A stretch of DNA of 7,043 nucleotides from NCBI GenBank assembly GCA_903941145.1, contig CAJANQ010000190.1, forward strand, positions 1 to 7,043, in the 5' to 3' direction. This stretch comes from an uncultured Actinomycetes bacterium (GTDB lineage: Bacteria; Actinomycetota; Acidimicrobiia; Acidimicrobiales; Microtrichaceae). The first letter of the stretch is position 1. The number at the start of each line of letters is the position of its first letter. The notes under the pieces are model-generated. The model was given only the letters and a program-made list of their open reading frames with translations. It was not told the DNA's origin and ran no database searches. This document shows positions 1 to 6,416 of the stretch, piece by piece. Both the position numbers and the translations under genes were made by a program.

Positions 1-1485
1 CTCGCCGCCGGAGAAGCCCTCACCCTCGCGTCCCATCGCCGTGTCGAGGCCCTTGCCAAAGCCGTTGACCGTCTCGGTGAGGCGGACGGCGTCGAGGGCG
101 CGGAACACGTCGTCGTCGCTGGCGTCGACCCCGTCGCGCACGATGTTCGACCGGAGCGAGGCGTGGAGCAGCCTGGGGTCCTGGGGCAGCATGCCGACCA
201 CGTGGCCCAGCTCGGGGCCGGGGATGATGTTGAGCGGCACGCCGGAGGCGGCGATGGACCCGCCCCGGGGCTCGAGGAGCCCGGCGAGCGCGGCGGTCGT
301 CGTGGACTTCCCGCTGCCCGACGGGCCGATGAGGGCCACGCCGCCCGGGCCGCTCAGGTGCAGGTTGAGGTCACGCACGATGACGTCGTTGCCGTGGGAC
401 AGGTCGACGTGCTCGGCGCTCAGCTCGACGGGTGCGGCCGGGACCTGGTCACCGGTCGCCCGTCGGTGGCGGCGCAGCATCATGATCACCGACGCCACCC
501 GGTCCAGGTACGGGCGGGTGTCGTTGTACTGCTGGTAGTTGACCTGTGCGGTCTGGGCTGCGGTGAGGGCCCGGATCAGGAGCAGGGCCGAGGTGGCCAG
601 CTTCTGGATGGCGTCGGGGCCGCCGCCGGAGTACTTGGCGAGGATGCCGATGGCGAGCGCGACCATGAGCGTGCCCGCCTGGTACACGGGGCCGACCAGT
701 CCGGCCAGGGTGGACGACTTGGCCCGCAGGTCGCGCAGCCGCTCGATCTCTTCGCGGAGGTAGCTGACGATCTCCTCCCACCGGTTGAGCAGGTGGAGCT
801 CACGGTTGGCGGCCGCCATCTCGCCGATCTGCCCGCCGATGTCGATCGACTGGCCGGAGATCTTCCGGTGCATGACCCGGGTGCGCTTCGACAGCATCCG
901 GAGCGCCAGGACCAGTCCTCCGCCGGCGACCACGGCGATCGTCGACACCTGCCAGGAGGCCAGGAACGCCACTGCCATGTAGATCACGGTGCGGACGGAG
1001 TTGTTGATGAGGCCGGCCAGACCGGCGATGCCGCTCGACGCCCGGGTGATCTGCTCCGTGACGACGCCCAGCTTGGCGCCCGAGTACTCGGTCTGGGTCG
1101 CAAAGTCGGCGTCCCGGAAGTCGTGGATCAGGTCCAGCCGCCGGTCGGCGTCCCACCGGGCGGTGATGTGCTCGCGGATGACGAACACGACGGCGCTCAG
1201 CAGGAACGACACGACGATGAGCGACAGGATCACCCAGGGGTTGGCGAACTTGTTGGCGATACCGGCGGCGGAGTCGGGCACGTCGGTCAGCCCGCTGGCC
1301 AGGAGCACCGCAAGCCCGCCCATGGAGGCGGCGTCGGTGAATGCCGCAGCCGTCGCCACGATGCCCACGCCGACGATCGACCACCTGAGTGGCCGAAGAC
1401 CCAGGTCCTCGTCGGCCTCCGCCGACAGGTCCACGTGGCCCTCGCCGGGCTTTTCGTTCTCGATCACCTGATTGGGAGCGGCCAT
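1..1485 (-). CDS. ABC exporter, fused membrane domain and ATPase (partial, 3' end cut by left edge)
   Basis: The minus strand reads open for 495 codons from ATG 1485 to base 1. The N-terminal part looks like a type I exporter membrane domain with about six hydrophobic segments (roughly residues 36-62, 83-104, 157-179, 181-198, 262-284, 295-312). The ATPase domain begins near residue 355. Walker A is GPSGSGKST at 387-395 (Lys393), the Q-loop is MLPQDP with Gln435, and the fragment ends in the signature as FSGGE (491-495), against the usual LSGGQ. Walker B, D-loop and H-loop would lie off the window. The usual A-loop aromatic appears replaced: the segment before the first strand reads VDLSHGND. 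Such proteins work as homo- or heterodimers in the cytoplasmic membrane and export lipids, peptides or drugs; the substrate cannot be told here. ATG 1485 is preferred because a -10-like TAGCCT sits 8 bases upstream; an in-frame ATG at 1509 would add eight residues. It is divergent from a polysaccharide operon, so a link to envelope export is possible but unproven. Confidence 0.93.
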   Translation of the reverse strand, partial: MAAPNQVIENEKPGEGHVDLSAEADEDLGLRPLRWSIVGVGIVATAAAFTDAASMGGLAVLLASGLTDVPDSAAGIANKFANPWVILSLIVVSFLLSAVVFVIREHITARWDADRRLDLIHDFRDADFATQTEYSGAKLGVVTEQITRASSGIAGLAGLINNSVRTVIYMAVAFLASWQVSTIAVVAGGGLVLALRMLSKRTRVMHRKISGQSIDIGGQIGEMAAANRELHLLNRWEEIVSYLREEIERLRDLRAKSSTLAGLVGPVYQAGTLMVALAIGILAKYSGGGPDAIQKLATSALLLIRALTAAQTAQVNYQQYNDTRPYLDRVASVIMMLRRHRRATGDQVPAAPVELSAEHVDLSHGNDVIVRDLNLHLSGPGGVALIGPSGSGKSTTTAALAGLLEPRGGSIAASGVPLNIIPGPELGHVVGMLPQDPRLLHASLRSNIVRDGVDASDDDVFRALDAVRLTETVNGFGKGLDTAMGREGEGFSGGE

Positions 1486-1493
1486 CGGGGGTA

Positions 1494-1499
1494 AGGCTA
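1494..1499 (-). promoter_or_regulatory. Putative -10 element of the ABC exporter gene
   Basis: The minus strand reads TAGCCT, matching TANNNT, with 8 bases between it and ATG 1485. The bases between are TACCCCCG, so there is no Shine-Dalgarno. This suggests transcription starting at or within a few bases of the start codon. No convincing -35 hexamer lies at the usual distance. Inferred from pattern only. Confidence 0.42.
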
Positions 1500-1576
1500 G
1501 GCCGCACATCTGCGAGTCCCACCGGACCCGCGTAGGTGGATCAACCCGTCGCGGCCGCATTTCGCCGGGCCCGCCG

Positions 1577-1582
1577 TAGATT
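1577..1582 (+). promoter_or_regulatory. Putative -10 element of the polysaccharide operon, leaderless spacing
   Basis: TAGATT matches TANNNT and ends 6 bases before ATG 1589, so the A of the start codon lies where a transcript would normally begin. No purine-rich ribosome site precedes the ATG (the bases between are CGTCCC). The -35 region is GC-rich and unlike TTGACA. The geometry is that of actinobacterial leaderless genes; no transcript evidence is available here. Confidence 0.5.
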
Positions 1583-1588
1583 CGTCCC

Positions 1589-3094
1589 ATGGCTGTTCGC
1601 GCCCCAGGGGCGTCAACGGGTCGGGGGACCAGTGCCGACGACGTACCGCTGATCATCGGCGGCGTCGGACTGTTGCTGATCCTCCTCCTCGGCTCTGCTC
1701 TGACCATCGACATGGTGAACCTCGACGTGTGGACGGCGCTGTTCACCGGTGTCGTGCTGCTCCTGGTCTCGATCCCGGTCTTCACCTGGATGGGAAAGCG
1801 CGAAGGGTGGCCCCGAATGGCGGCCTGGCTGACCCTGGCCCTCGTGACCAAGTTCGTGTTCTCGTTGATCCGCTACTTCGTGATCTTCCGGGTCTACAAG
1901 GGCGAGGGCGACGCGGGCATCTACGTCGAGGCGGCGGCCGAGCTCGCGAAGCGGCTCCGGCTCGGACTGCCGCTGCACCCGCTGGACCACCGGATCAACA
2001 GCTTCCCGGTGGCGTCGCAGTACATGGGCGACATCACCGGCTTCATCTTCTACCTGACCGGTGCGTCCAAGTACGCCACGTTCATGATCTACGGCTGGTT
2101 CTGCTTCATCGGCCAGCTGATGGCGTGCCAGGCCCTCAAGATCGCCGTGCCCGAGGCCCGGTACCGCCGGTACGTGCTGCTCGTGCTCTTCCTCCCGTCG
2201 CTCCTGTTCTGGCCGTCGTCGGCGGGCAAGGAGGCGGTGATGGTGCTGTGCTTCGGCCTGTGTGCCCTGGGCGCCGCGATGCTGCTCGGGCCGAAGACCA
2301 ACCTCTGGGGCTTCCTGCCGTTCCTGGCCGGCTGCTGGGGGGCGTTCCTGATCCGGCCGCACATCGCCGTGATGGCGCTCGCCGCGCTGGCCGCCGCCTT
2401 CGGGATCGGCGCCGTCCTCGGGACGGGCAGCGGGGCCGACGGCTCTGACAAGCAGAAGACGTCGTCGCGGGCCGTTCGGATCGTGGGGCTCGTGGTGATG
2501 CTCGCCGTCTTCGCCGGCGCCTCCAGCCAGCTGGGCAAGCTGCTCGGCGGCGAGGACACGGGCGGCGGTGCGGGCGAGTCTGCCACCGAGCTGCTCGAGA
2601 AGACCGCAGAGCAGTCGTCGATCGGCAACTCGGCCTTCACCCCGCCCATGGTCTCCAACCCCGTCAAGGTGCCATGGGGCCTTGCCTCGGTGCTCTTCCG
2701 GCCGTTCCCGTGGGAGGCCAACGGCGGATCGCTGATCGCGGCTGCGGAGAGTGCGCTGCTCGGTGCACTCTTCGTGCTGTCCGCCGGCCGGCTCCTCACG
2801 CTCTGGCCGCTGCTGCGACGACGGGCCTACCTGGTGTTCGTGGTCGCGTTCGCCATCGAGTTCGCCATCGCGTTCTCGTACATCGGCAACTTCGGCATCC
2901 TCGCCCGTCAGCGGGTGATGATGCTGCCGGCCGTGCTGGTCCTCCTCGCACTGCCGACCCGCAAGGAGCTCGCTGAGTACGACGAGGAACACGCTCAGGC
3001 AGAAGTACCCGCCCGCGGCCGTTTGGCGCAACGCCCCGGTACCCTCGGTTCCGCCGGTACCCGCCGCCTACTGGAGACGAACCCACAGCGATGA
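1589..3094 (+). CDS. Polytopic membrane protein, probable Wzy-like polysaccharide polymerase
   Basis: A 501-residue membrane protein with about ten hydrophobic segments, e.g. residues 20-41, 48-66, 78-100, 150-180, 195-209, 214-233, 240-275, 296-312, 385-406, 412-432 and 443-456. The segment LPSLLFWPSSAGKEAVM (202-218) resembles the P...FW.S.G.KE/KD motif of Wzy/EpsG-like polymerases. Other notable motifs are FLIRPH (253-258), LFRPFPWE (369-376) and NFGILARQR (434-442), whose charged residues sit at membrane borders. A hydrophilic Gly-rich stretch (about 278-295 and 314-365) would form a large loop. Wzy proteins join lipid-carrier-linked repeat units on the outer face of the cytoplasmic membrane. 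That role is inferred from these motifs and from the coupled Wzz/BY-kinase gene, since polymerases diverge strongly in sequence. ATG 1589 is chosen because of the -10 element directly before it. The TGA stop overlaps the next start as ATGA. Alternatives are another membrane glycosyltransferase or an O-antigen-ligase-like protein. Confidence 0.6.
   Translation: MAVRAPGASTGRGTSADDVPLIIGGVGLLLILLLGSALTIDMVNLDVWTALFTGVVLLLVSIPVFTWMGKREGWPRMAAWLTLALVTKFVFSLIRYFVIFRVYKGEGDAGIYVEAAAELAKRLRLGLPLHPLDHRINSFPVASQYMGDITGFIFYLTGASKYATFMIYGWFCFIGQLMACQALKIAVPEARYRRYVLLVLFLPSLLFWPSSAGKEAVMVLCFGLCALGAAMLLGPKTNLWGFLPFLAGCWGAFLIRPHIAVMALAALAAAFGIGAVLGTGSGADGSDKQKTSSRAVRIVGLVVMLAVFAGASSQLGKLLGGEDTGGGAGESATELLEKTAEQSSIGNSAFTPPMVSNPVKVPWGLASVLFRPFPWEANGGSLIAAAESALLGALFVLSAGRLLTLWPLLRRRAYLVFVVAFAIEFAIAFSYIGNFGILARQRVMMLPAVLVLLALPTRKELAEYDEEHAQAEVPARGRLAQRPGTLGSAGTRRLLETNPQR
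3091..3094 (+). other. ATGA stop/start overlap coupling polymerase and Wzz/BY-kinase genes
   Basis: ATG at 3091-3093 and TGA at 3092-3094 share two bases. With no well-placed Shine-Dalgarno (GGAG at 3073-3076 is too far), translation of the second gene probably depends on ribosomes finishing the first. This would tie the amounts of the two proteins together. Confidence 0.75.
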
Positions 3095-5178
3095 CCAAGC
3101 TCCGAGCAGTCCTCATCCGCCGCTGGCCCATCGTGGTCGTGGCCGTCGTCCTCGGCGCCGCCGCCGGGTTCGTCAGCGCCTACCGCAGCGCCAACACCGA
3201 GAAGAAGGTGCAGTACCGCGCCCAGCAGGTAGTGGTCTCCAACAGGTCGGCCAACGGCACGGACGGCAACGTCAAGCAGGACGCGCTGCGCATGACCCGC
3301 GGCAAGGTCCTCGACCAGGCCGCCGAGTCGCTCAACGTCACCGACAAGACCGACCTCGCCAGCGACATCCAGATCCAGACCCAGTCGACCGAAGGCTCGA
3401 TGACCGTCTACACCTTCGCCCCCACCGCCGCCGAGGCCGGCAAGCGGGTCGACGCCTTCGTGAAGTCGTTCCTGAACGTGGTGAACGCCGAGCTCCGCCA
3501 GTCCGAGGCCAACAAGCTCCAGGCCCTCAAGGTCCGTGTGACCGAGGCGACCGGCGCGCTCGAGACCTTCGACAAGGCCAACCCGCTCGTCGCCACGCCG
3601 GCGCTGCTCAACCCGGACGACCCGGCGACCCAGGTGGCCATCGCCAAGCGCCAGAAGCTCGAGGCCGACGCCGACCGCGCCAAGACCAACTACGACGACG
3701 CCGTGGTGCTGTTCTCGGGCTCCCCGCCCTACTCGACCCTCGGTGCCGAGCTGCCGAAGGTCGACCAGCCGGAGCTGCTGTCGGTCCCGCAGAACCCGCT
3801 GTTCCGTGCCGGCCTGCTCGGCGGCACCGCCCTGGCGCTCGCCGCACTGCTGATCCTCATCATCGAGCGGGTGAACCAGCGCATCGACACCCGTGAGGAG
3901 CTCGCGGCGGTCACGACGATCCCGATCATCGCCGAGATCGGCCACCTTCCGCCCAAGCGCCAGACCTTCCGCTCCGATGGCCGGATCCGGCTCGACGGAG
4001 TGTGGGCCGAGCACTATCGGCGCATCCGTTCCGCCGTGCAGTTCGTCCAGGTCCAGAACCGCCGTGCCGGTTCGGTCGACCCGGCGGTCGGCGCGGGCAC
4101 GCACCCCAACGGCCATGTGCCGGCGCCCGGCACCGAGGCCCCGTCGGTCCACGGGTCGCTGCACTCGCCCGACCGTCCGGAGCGCATCTTCGTGATCACC
4201 TCGACCCTGCCGGGCGAGGGCAAGTCCACCTCAACGGCCCTGACGGCGCTCGCGCTCGCCGAGGTCGGCGTGGAGACCGTCGTGATCAACGCCGACTTCC
4301 GCAAGCCCCGGGTCGACGGCCTCCTGGGGTCCGACACGACGGTCACGCTGGCCGACCGTGCCCGGTACGACATCGACCGCCCGACGATCGACCAGGTGGT
4401 CCGTCCGAGCGACGTGCCGCACCTCTGGACCGCGGCCAGCGGCCCGCCCACCTACGACGTGGGCCTGCGCATCGACGCCGCCCGCGAGGTCGCCGAGGAG
4501 GCCGCGCGCCGCGGCGCCACGGTGCTCATCGACTCGACCCCCATCCGGGTCGCCAACGACACCATCGACCTGCTCCCGGTGGCCGACGAGGTGCTCCTCG
4601 TGGTCCGGACCGGCCGCACCACCGTCGAGTCCCTCCAGGACACCATCGAGCTGCTCGAGCTCCACGGTGCGCCGGTGCTCGGCATCATCCTGATCGGCAC
4701 CCGGGCGTCCCGCGAGCTCTACGCCTACTACGACTCGTACTACTCCGAGGTGGAGTCCAATACGCCGGGCTCGAAGTCCAGCCGGAAGTCCAAGAACAAG
4801 TACGGGCCGCCGGTAGCACCCAAGCCCAAGCGGTCCGGTCGCAGGTCCAAGGTGCCGGAGATCGACCGGACGCCTCGGCCGTCCCCGGTCGTGCCGCCGC
4901 AGCCGGCCGCCGTGCCCGACCAGGCGCCGGCCCTGCCGTCGCCCGTGGCGGTCCCTGCCGGCGGGGTGCCGGTGCCGCCGCCGCTGCCGGCCAACCTGCC
5001 GGTCCCGCCGCCCGTGACGCCTGCCGCACCGCAGTTGCCGCCGGCGTACCCCGGCCCGGCGCCCGCCAACGGGGCGTCGGTGAACGGCCAGACCAACGGT
5101 CATGCCAACGGACACGGCAACGGTGCCGGGCCGGCCACGATGATGCCGCCGCCCTACCAGCCGCCGTCGTCCAACTGA
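3091..5178 (+). CDS. Wzz chain-length domain fused to BY-type tyrosine kinase, with proline-rich C-terminal tail
   Basis: A 695-residue protein. The Wzz part has membrane helices at about 13-31 and 239-258 enclosing an extracytoplasmic domain with a probable coiled coil (about 134-205); a P-x-N-P segment (233-236) precedes the second helix. The cytoplasmic part carries an E-x-x-R-x-x-R motif (Glu307, Arg310, Arg313), known in BY-kinases for ring assembly, then a variable linker (326-362), Walker A in STLPGEGKST (371-380, Lys378), Walker A' as INADFRKP (399-406) and Walker B as VLIDSTP (478-484). A tyrosine cluster, YAYYDSYY (544-551), is the likely autophosphorylation site. Residues 572-695 form a Pro-rich, probably disordered tail with Asn-Gly repeats and a final PPPYQPP. 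Asn400 replaces the usual first Asp of Walker A', which could lower kinase activity. These proteins control polysaccharide chain length and export. The start is the ATG in the ATGA overlap with the polymerase gene; the only GGAG upstream is 14 bases away, so coupled translation is likely. Confidence 0.87.
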   Translation: MTKLRAVLIRRWPIVVVAVVLGAAAGFVSAYRSANTEKKVQYRAQQVVVSNRSANGTDGNVKQDALRMTRGKVLDQAAESLNVTDKTDLASDIQIQTQSTEGSMTVYTFAPTAAEAGKRVDAFVKSFLNVVNAELRQSEANKLQALKVRVTEATGALETFDKANPLVATPALLNPDDPATQVAIAKRQKLEADADRAKTNYDDAVVLFSGSPPYSTLGAELPKVDQPELLSVPQNPLFRAGLLGGTALALAALLILIIERVNQRIDTREELAAVTTIPIIAEIGHLPPKRQTFRSDGRIRLDGVWAEHYRRIRSAVQFVQVQNRRAGSVDPAVGAGTHPNGHVPAPGTEAPSVHGSLHSPDRPERIFVITSTLPGEGKSTSTALTALALAEVGVETVVINADFRKPRVDGLLGSDTTVTLADRARYDIDRPTIDQVVRPSDVPHLWTAASGPPTYDVGLRIDAAREVAEEAARRGATVLIDSTPIRVANDTIDLLPVADEVLLVVRTGRTTVESLQDTIELLELHGAPVLGIILIGTRASRELYAYYDSYYSEVESNTPGSKSSRKSKNKYGPPVAPKPKRSGRRSKVPEIDRTPRPSPVVPPQPAAVPDQAPALPSPVAVPAGGVPVPPPLPANLPVPPPVTPAAPQLPPAYPGPAPANGASVNGQTNGHANGHGNGAGPATMMPPPYQPPSSN
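5068..5124 (+). repeat. Asn-Gly short repeats inside the Wzz/BY-kinase tail
   Basis: Asn-Gly pairs begin at residues 660, 665, 669, 673 and 677, so the last four are spaced exactly four residues apart (NG-x-x). The codons are consistently AAC-GGN. The repeat sits between a Pro/Ala/Val-rich stretch and the last PPPYQPP motif. It looks like a flexible low-complexity segment that can change length by repeat slippage. Confidence 0.8.
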
Positions 5179-5195
5179 CCGACCAGGTCGTAGCT

Positions 5196-5222
5196 CGAGG
5201 CCCCGCCGCCGGCGGGGCCTCG
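5196..5222. terminator. Perfect 12-bp hairpin between convergent genes
   Basis: CGAGGCCCCGCC (5196-5207) pairs perfectly with GGCGGGGCCTCG (5211-5222) around a 3-base GCC loop. It lies between the Wzz/BY-kinase stop (5178) and the glycosyltransferase stop (5228-5230), so it could end transcription from both sides. There is no T-tract on either strand, so it is not a classical E. coli-type terminator; T-less hairpins of this kind are common in high-GC actinobacteria. Confidence 0.72.
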
Positions 5223-5227
5223 GCGCG

Positions 5228-6280
5228 TCAGCGGACCAGGTCGGCGAGCGCGGTCGCCAGGCCCAGCGCGAACCGGCGGTAGCCGTCCGGGTCGCGGTAC
5301 TGCCGGCCGATGGCCCGCAACCGACCCTTGCGGTCGTGCACGATCGCGCTGCGCGCGGCCAGGTGCTGCGCACCGAGGTGCAGACGGAGGTGCGAGTCGC
5401 CGGTGTCGAGGTCCGAGGCCTCGAGGCGCTTGGAGATCTCGTGGAGGTGCGCCAGGTAGTACTCGGCGCGGCCTTCCTTCTCGTGGTGGTTGGCCACGAA
5501 CTGGCCGGCGTGGAGCGCCAGACGAGGCGTGCCGCGCCGCAGCCGGAACGCCGGGATCCCGATCTGCTGTCCGGGGTGGATCCGGTACTCGATGAGCCGC
5601 TCGGGGATCGTCATCACCGGACCGACGGCCGCGGCCACGAGCGAGATCCAGCGGTCGTACATGATGTCGCCGAGCGCAGGGTGCACACCCGCCGGCATCG
5701 GCGAGATGGCCGGGACCAGCTCCCGCCGGAAGACCATCGTGCAGCCCGAGACGACCTGACGGCCGAGCATCGGGCCGAACGGGTCGAGTGCCATCTGGCG
5801 CCAGACTCCGGGGGAGAAGCCCGACACCCGCCAGCGTGAGCCGCCGATCTGCTTGCCCTCCGCGTCGATCAGCACGGCGTCGGAGAAGGCCATGAGCACA
5901 TCGGGCTCACGGGCCATCCGGTTGGCCATCACGGCGATCTTGTCGGGCCGCCAGCGGTCGTCCTGGTCCGCGATGGCGATCAGGTCGCCGGTCGACCGGA
6001 CGATGCCCTCCTCGAAGTTGGGGCTGGTCCCGACGTGGTAGGGCTGCTCGACGATCTGCACCGGGAACGGGGCCCGACGGGCGAAGGCCCGCAGGAGGTT
6101 CTGGGTGCCGTCGGTCGACGCGTCGTCGACGACCACCAGCTCGTCGGGCAGCTGGGTCTGGGTGACCAGGCTCTCGAGCTGCTCGTCGAGGAACTCGGCC
6201 CCGTTGAAGGTGGCCATGACGACGGACACGGTCTCGGTCCGCGGCGACTCCTCGCCCGTGCTGTGCCCCCCGGTCAACAT
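5228..6280 (-). CDS. Family 2 glycosyltransferase, rhamnosyltransferase-like
   Basis: A 350-residue protein when read from ATG 6280. The GT-A fold begins at residue 18 with VSVVMATFNG, followed by LVVVDDASTDGT (48-59; nucleotide-binding Asp52/Asp53) and IADQDDRW (103-110), the metal-binding D-x-D-type motif. Later segments SGCTMVFRREL (178-188), YDRWISLVAAAVG (208-220) and YRIHPGQQIG (232-241) match the layout of rhamnosyltransferase-like GT2 enzymes, where this region helps bind acceptor and hold the catalytic base. There are no membrane helices, so it should act at the cytoplasmic face of the membrane, adding a sugar from an activated donor to a carrier-linked or surface glycan. The donor is not known. 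An in-frame GTG at 6325 would add 15 residues (including SRYARRT) not needed by the fold; ATG 6280 is preferred because a -10-like TATGCT precedes it by 9 bases. It is convergent with the Wzz/BY-kinase gene, probably the same polysaccharide locus. Confidence 0.9.
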   Translation of the reverse strand: MLTGGHSTGEESPRTETVSVVMATFNGAEFLDEQLESLVTQTQLPDELVVVDDASTDGTQNLLRAFARRAPFPVQIVEQPYHVGTSPNFEEGIVRSTGDLIAIADQDDRWRPDKIAVMANRMAREPDVLMAFSDAVLIDAEGKQIGGSRWRVSGFSPGVWRQMALDPFGPMLGRQVVSGCTMVFRRELVPAISPMPAGVHPALGDIMYDRWISLVAAAVGPVMTIPERLIEYRIHPGQQIGIPAFRLRRGTPRLALHAGQFVANHHEKEGRAEYYLAHLHEISKRLEASDLDTGDSHLRLHLGAQHLAARSAIVHDRKGRLRAIGRQYRDPDGYRRFALGLATALADLVR

Positions 6281-6289
6281 GGTGCGCCG

Positions 6290-6295
6290 AGCATA
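6290..6295 (-). promoter_or_regulatory. Putative -10 element of the glycosyltransferase gene
   Basis: The minus strand reads TATGCT, close to TATAAT and matching TANNNT, 9 bases before ATG 6280. The bases between (CGGCGCACC) hold no Shine-Dalgarno, so a leaderless or very short-leader mRNA is likely. If the upstream GTG 6325 were the true start, this hexamer would lie inside the coding region. No good -35 is visible. Confidence 0.45.
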
Positions 6296-6340
6296 CCGGG
6301 AGGCCGCCGTCACGCCCGCCTGCACGCACTGCCCCGAACT

Positions 6341-6394
6341 CGGCCGACCTTGCTGTGACAGGGTTCCGGCCGACCATCTTTTGATCGGCCGATC
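6341..6394. repeat. Three CGGCCGAYC repeats and a 12-bp palindrome upstream of nuoA
   Basis: CGGCCGACC occurs at 6341-6349 and 6367-6375, and CGGCCGATC at 6386-6394. The last copy is part of the perfect palindrome GATCGGCCGATC (6383-6394), which overlaps the end of the proposed nuoA -35 and lies in the promoter spacer. This could be an operator for nuo, the glycosyltransferase or both. GGCCG words are frequent in such GC-rich DNA, so chance remains possible. Confidence 0.4.
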
Positions 6395-6408
6395 GGCCTG
6401 AGTAGTCT
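6381..6408 (+). promoter_or_regulatory. Putative nuo operon promoter
   Basis: TTGATC (6381-6386; 4 of 6 to TTGACA) and TAGTCT (6403-6408; TANNNT) are separated by 16 bases. The -10 ends 8 bases before ATG 6417. The gap CCCAGCCG has no ribosome site, so the transcript is probably leaderless or nearly so. This is the best -35/-10 pair in the window. Confidence 0.55.
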
Positions 6409-6416
6409 CCCAGCCG

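Noticed and set aside
163..1494. Long open frame on the plus strand opposite the ABC exporter
   Set aside because: It is an antisense shadow in high-GC DNA: the product is Gly/Arg/His/Asp-rich without any recognisable domain, while the minus strand encodes a clear ABC transporter.
1486..1509. In-frame ATG at 1509 as the ABC exporter start
   Set aside because: It would place the TAGCCT -10-like element inside the gene and adds only eight residues with no ribosome site upstream; it cannot be fully excluded.
1519..1539. CCACC/GGTGG inverted repeat between the divergent ABC and polymerase genes
   Set aside because: Only 5 bp of stem with an 11-base loop, which is expected by chance in GC-rich DNA; no second copy supports an operator.
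1613..3031. 472-codon open frame on the minus strand opposite the polymerase gene
   Set aside because: The product is Glu/Arg/His-rich low complexity, as expected from the complement of a GC-rich membrane protein gene; no motif or start signal supports it.
2995..4164. 389-codon open frame on the minus strand opposite the Wzz domain
   Set aside because: Shadow frame with Gly/Val/Leu/Arg low complexity; it would overlap two well-supported genes completely.
4002..5282. 426-codon plus-strand frame overlapping the BY-kinase domain
   Set aside because: Arg/Gly/Ala/Pro-rich product in another frame of a clear kinase; it also runs across the terminator hairpin.
6281..6325. Upstream GTG start (6325) for the glycosyltransferase
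   Set aside because: The 15 extra residues are not part of the GT-A fold, no Shine-Dalgarno precedes the GTG, and the extension contains the likely -10 element TATGCT.
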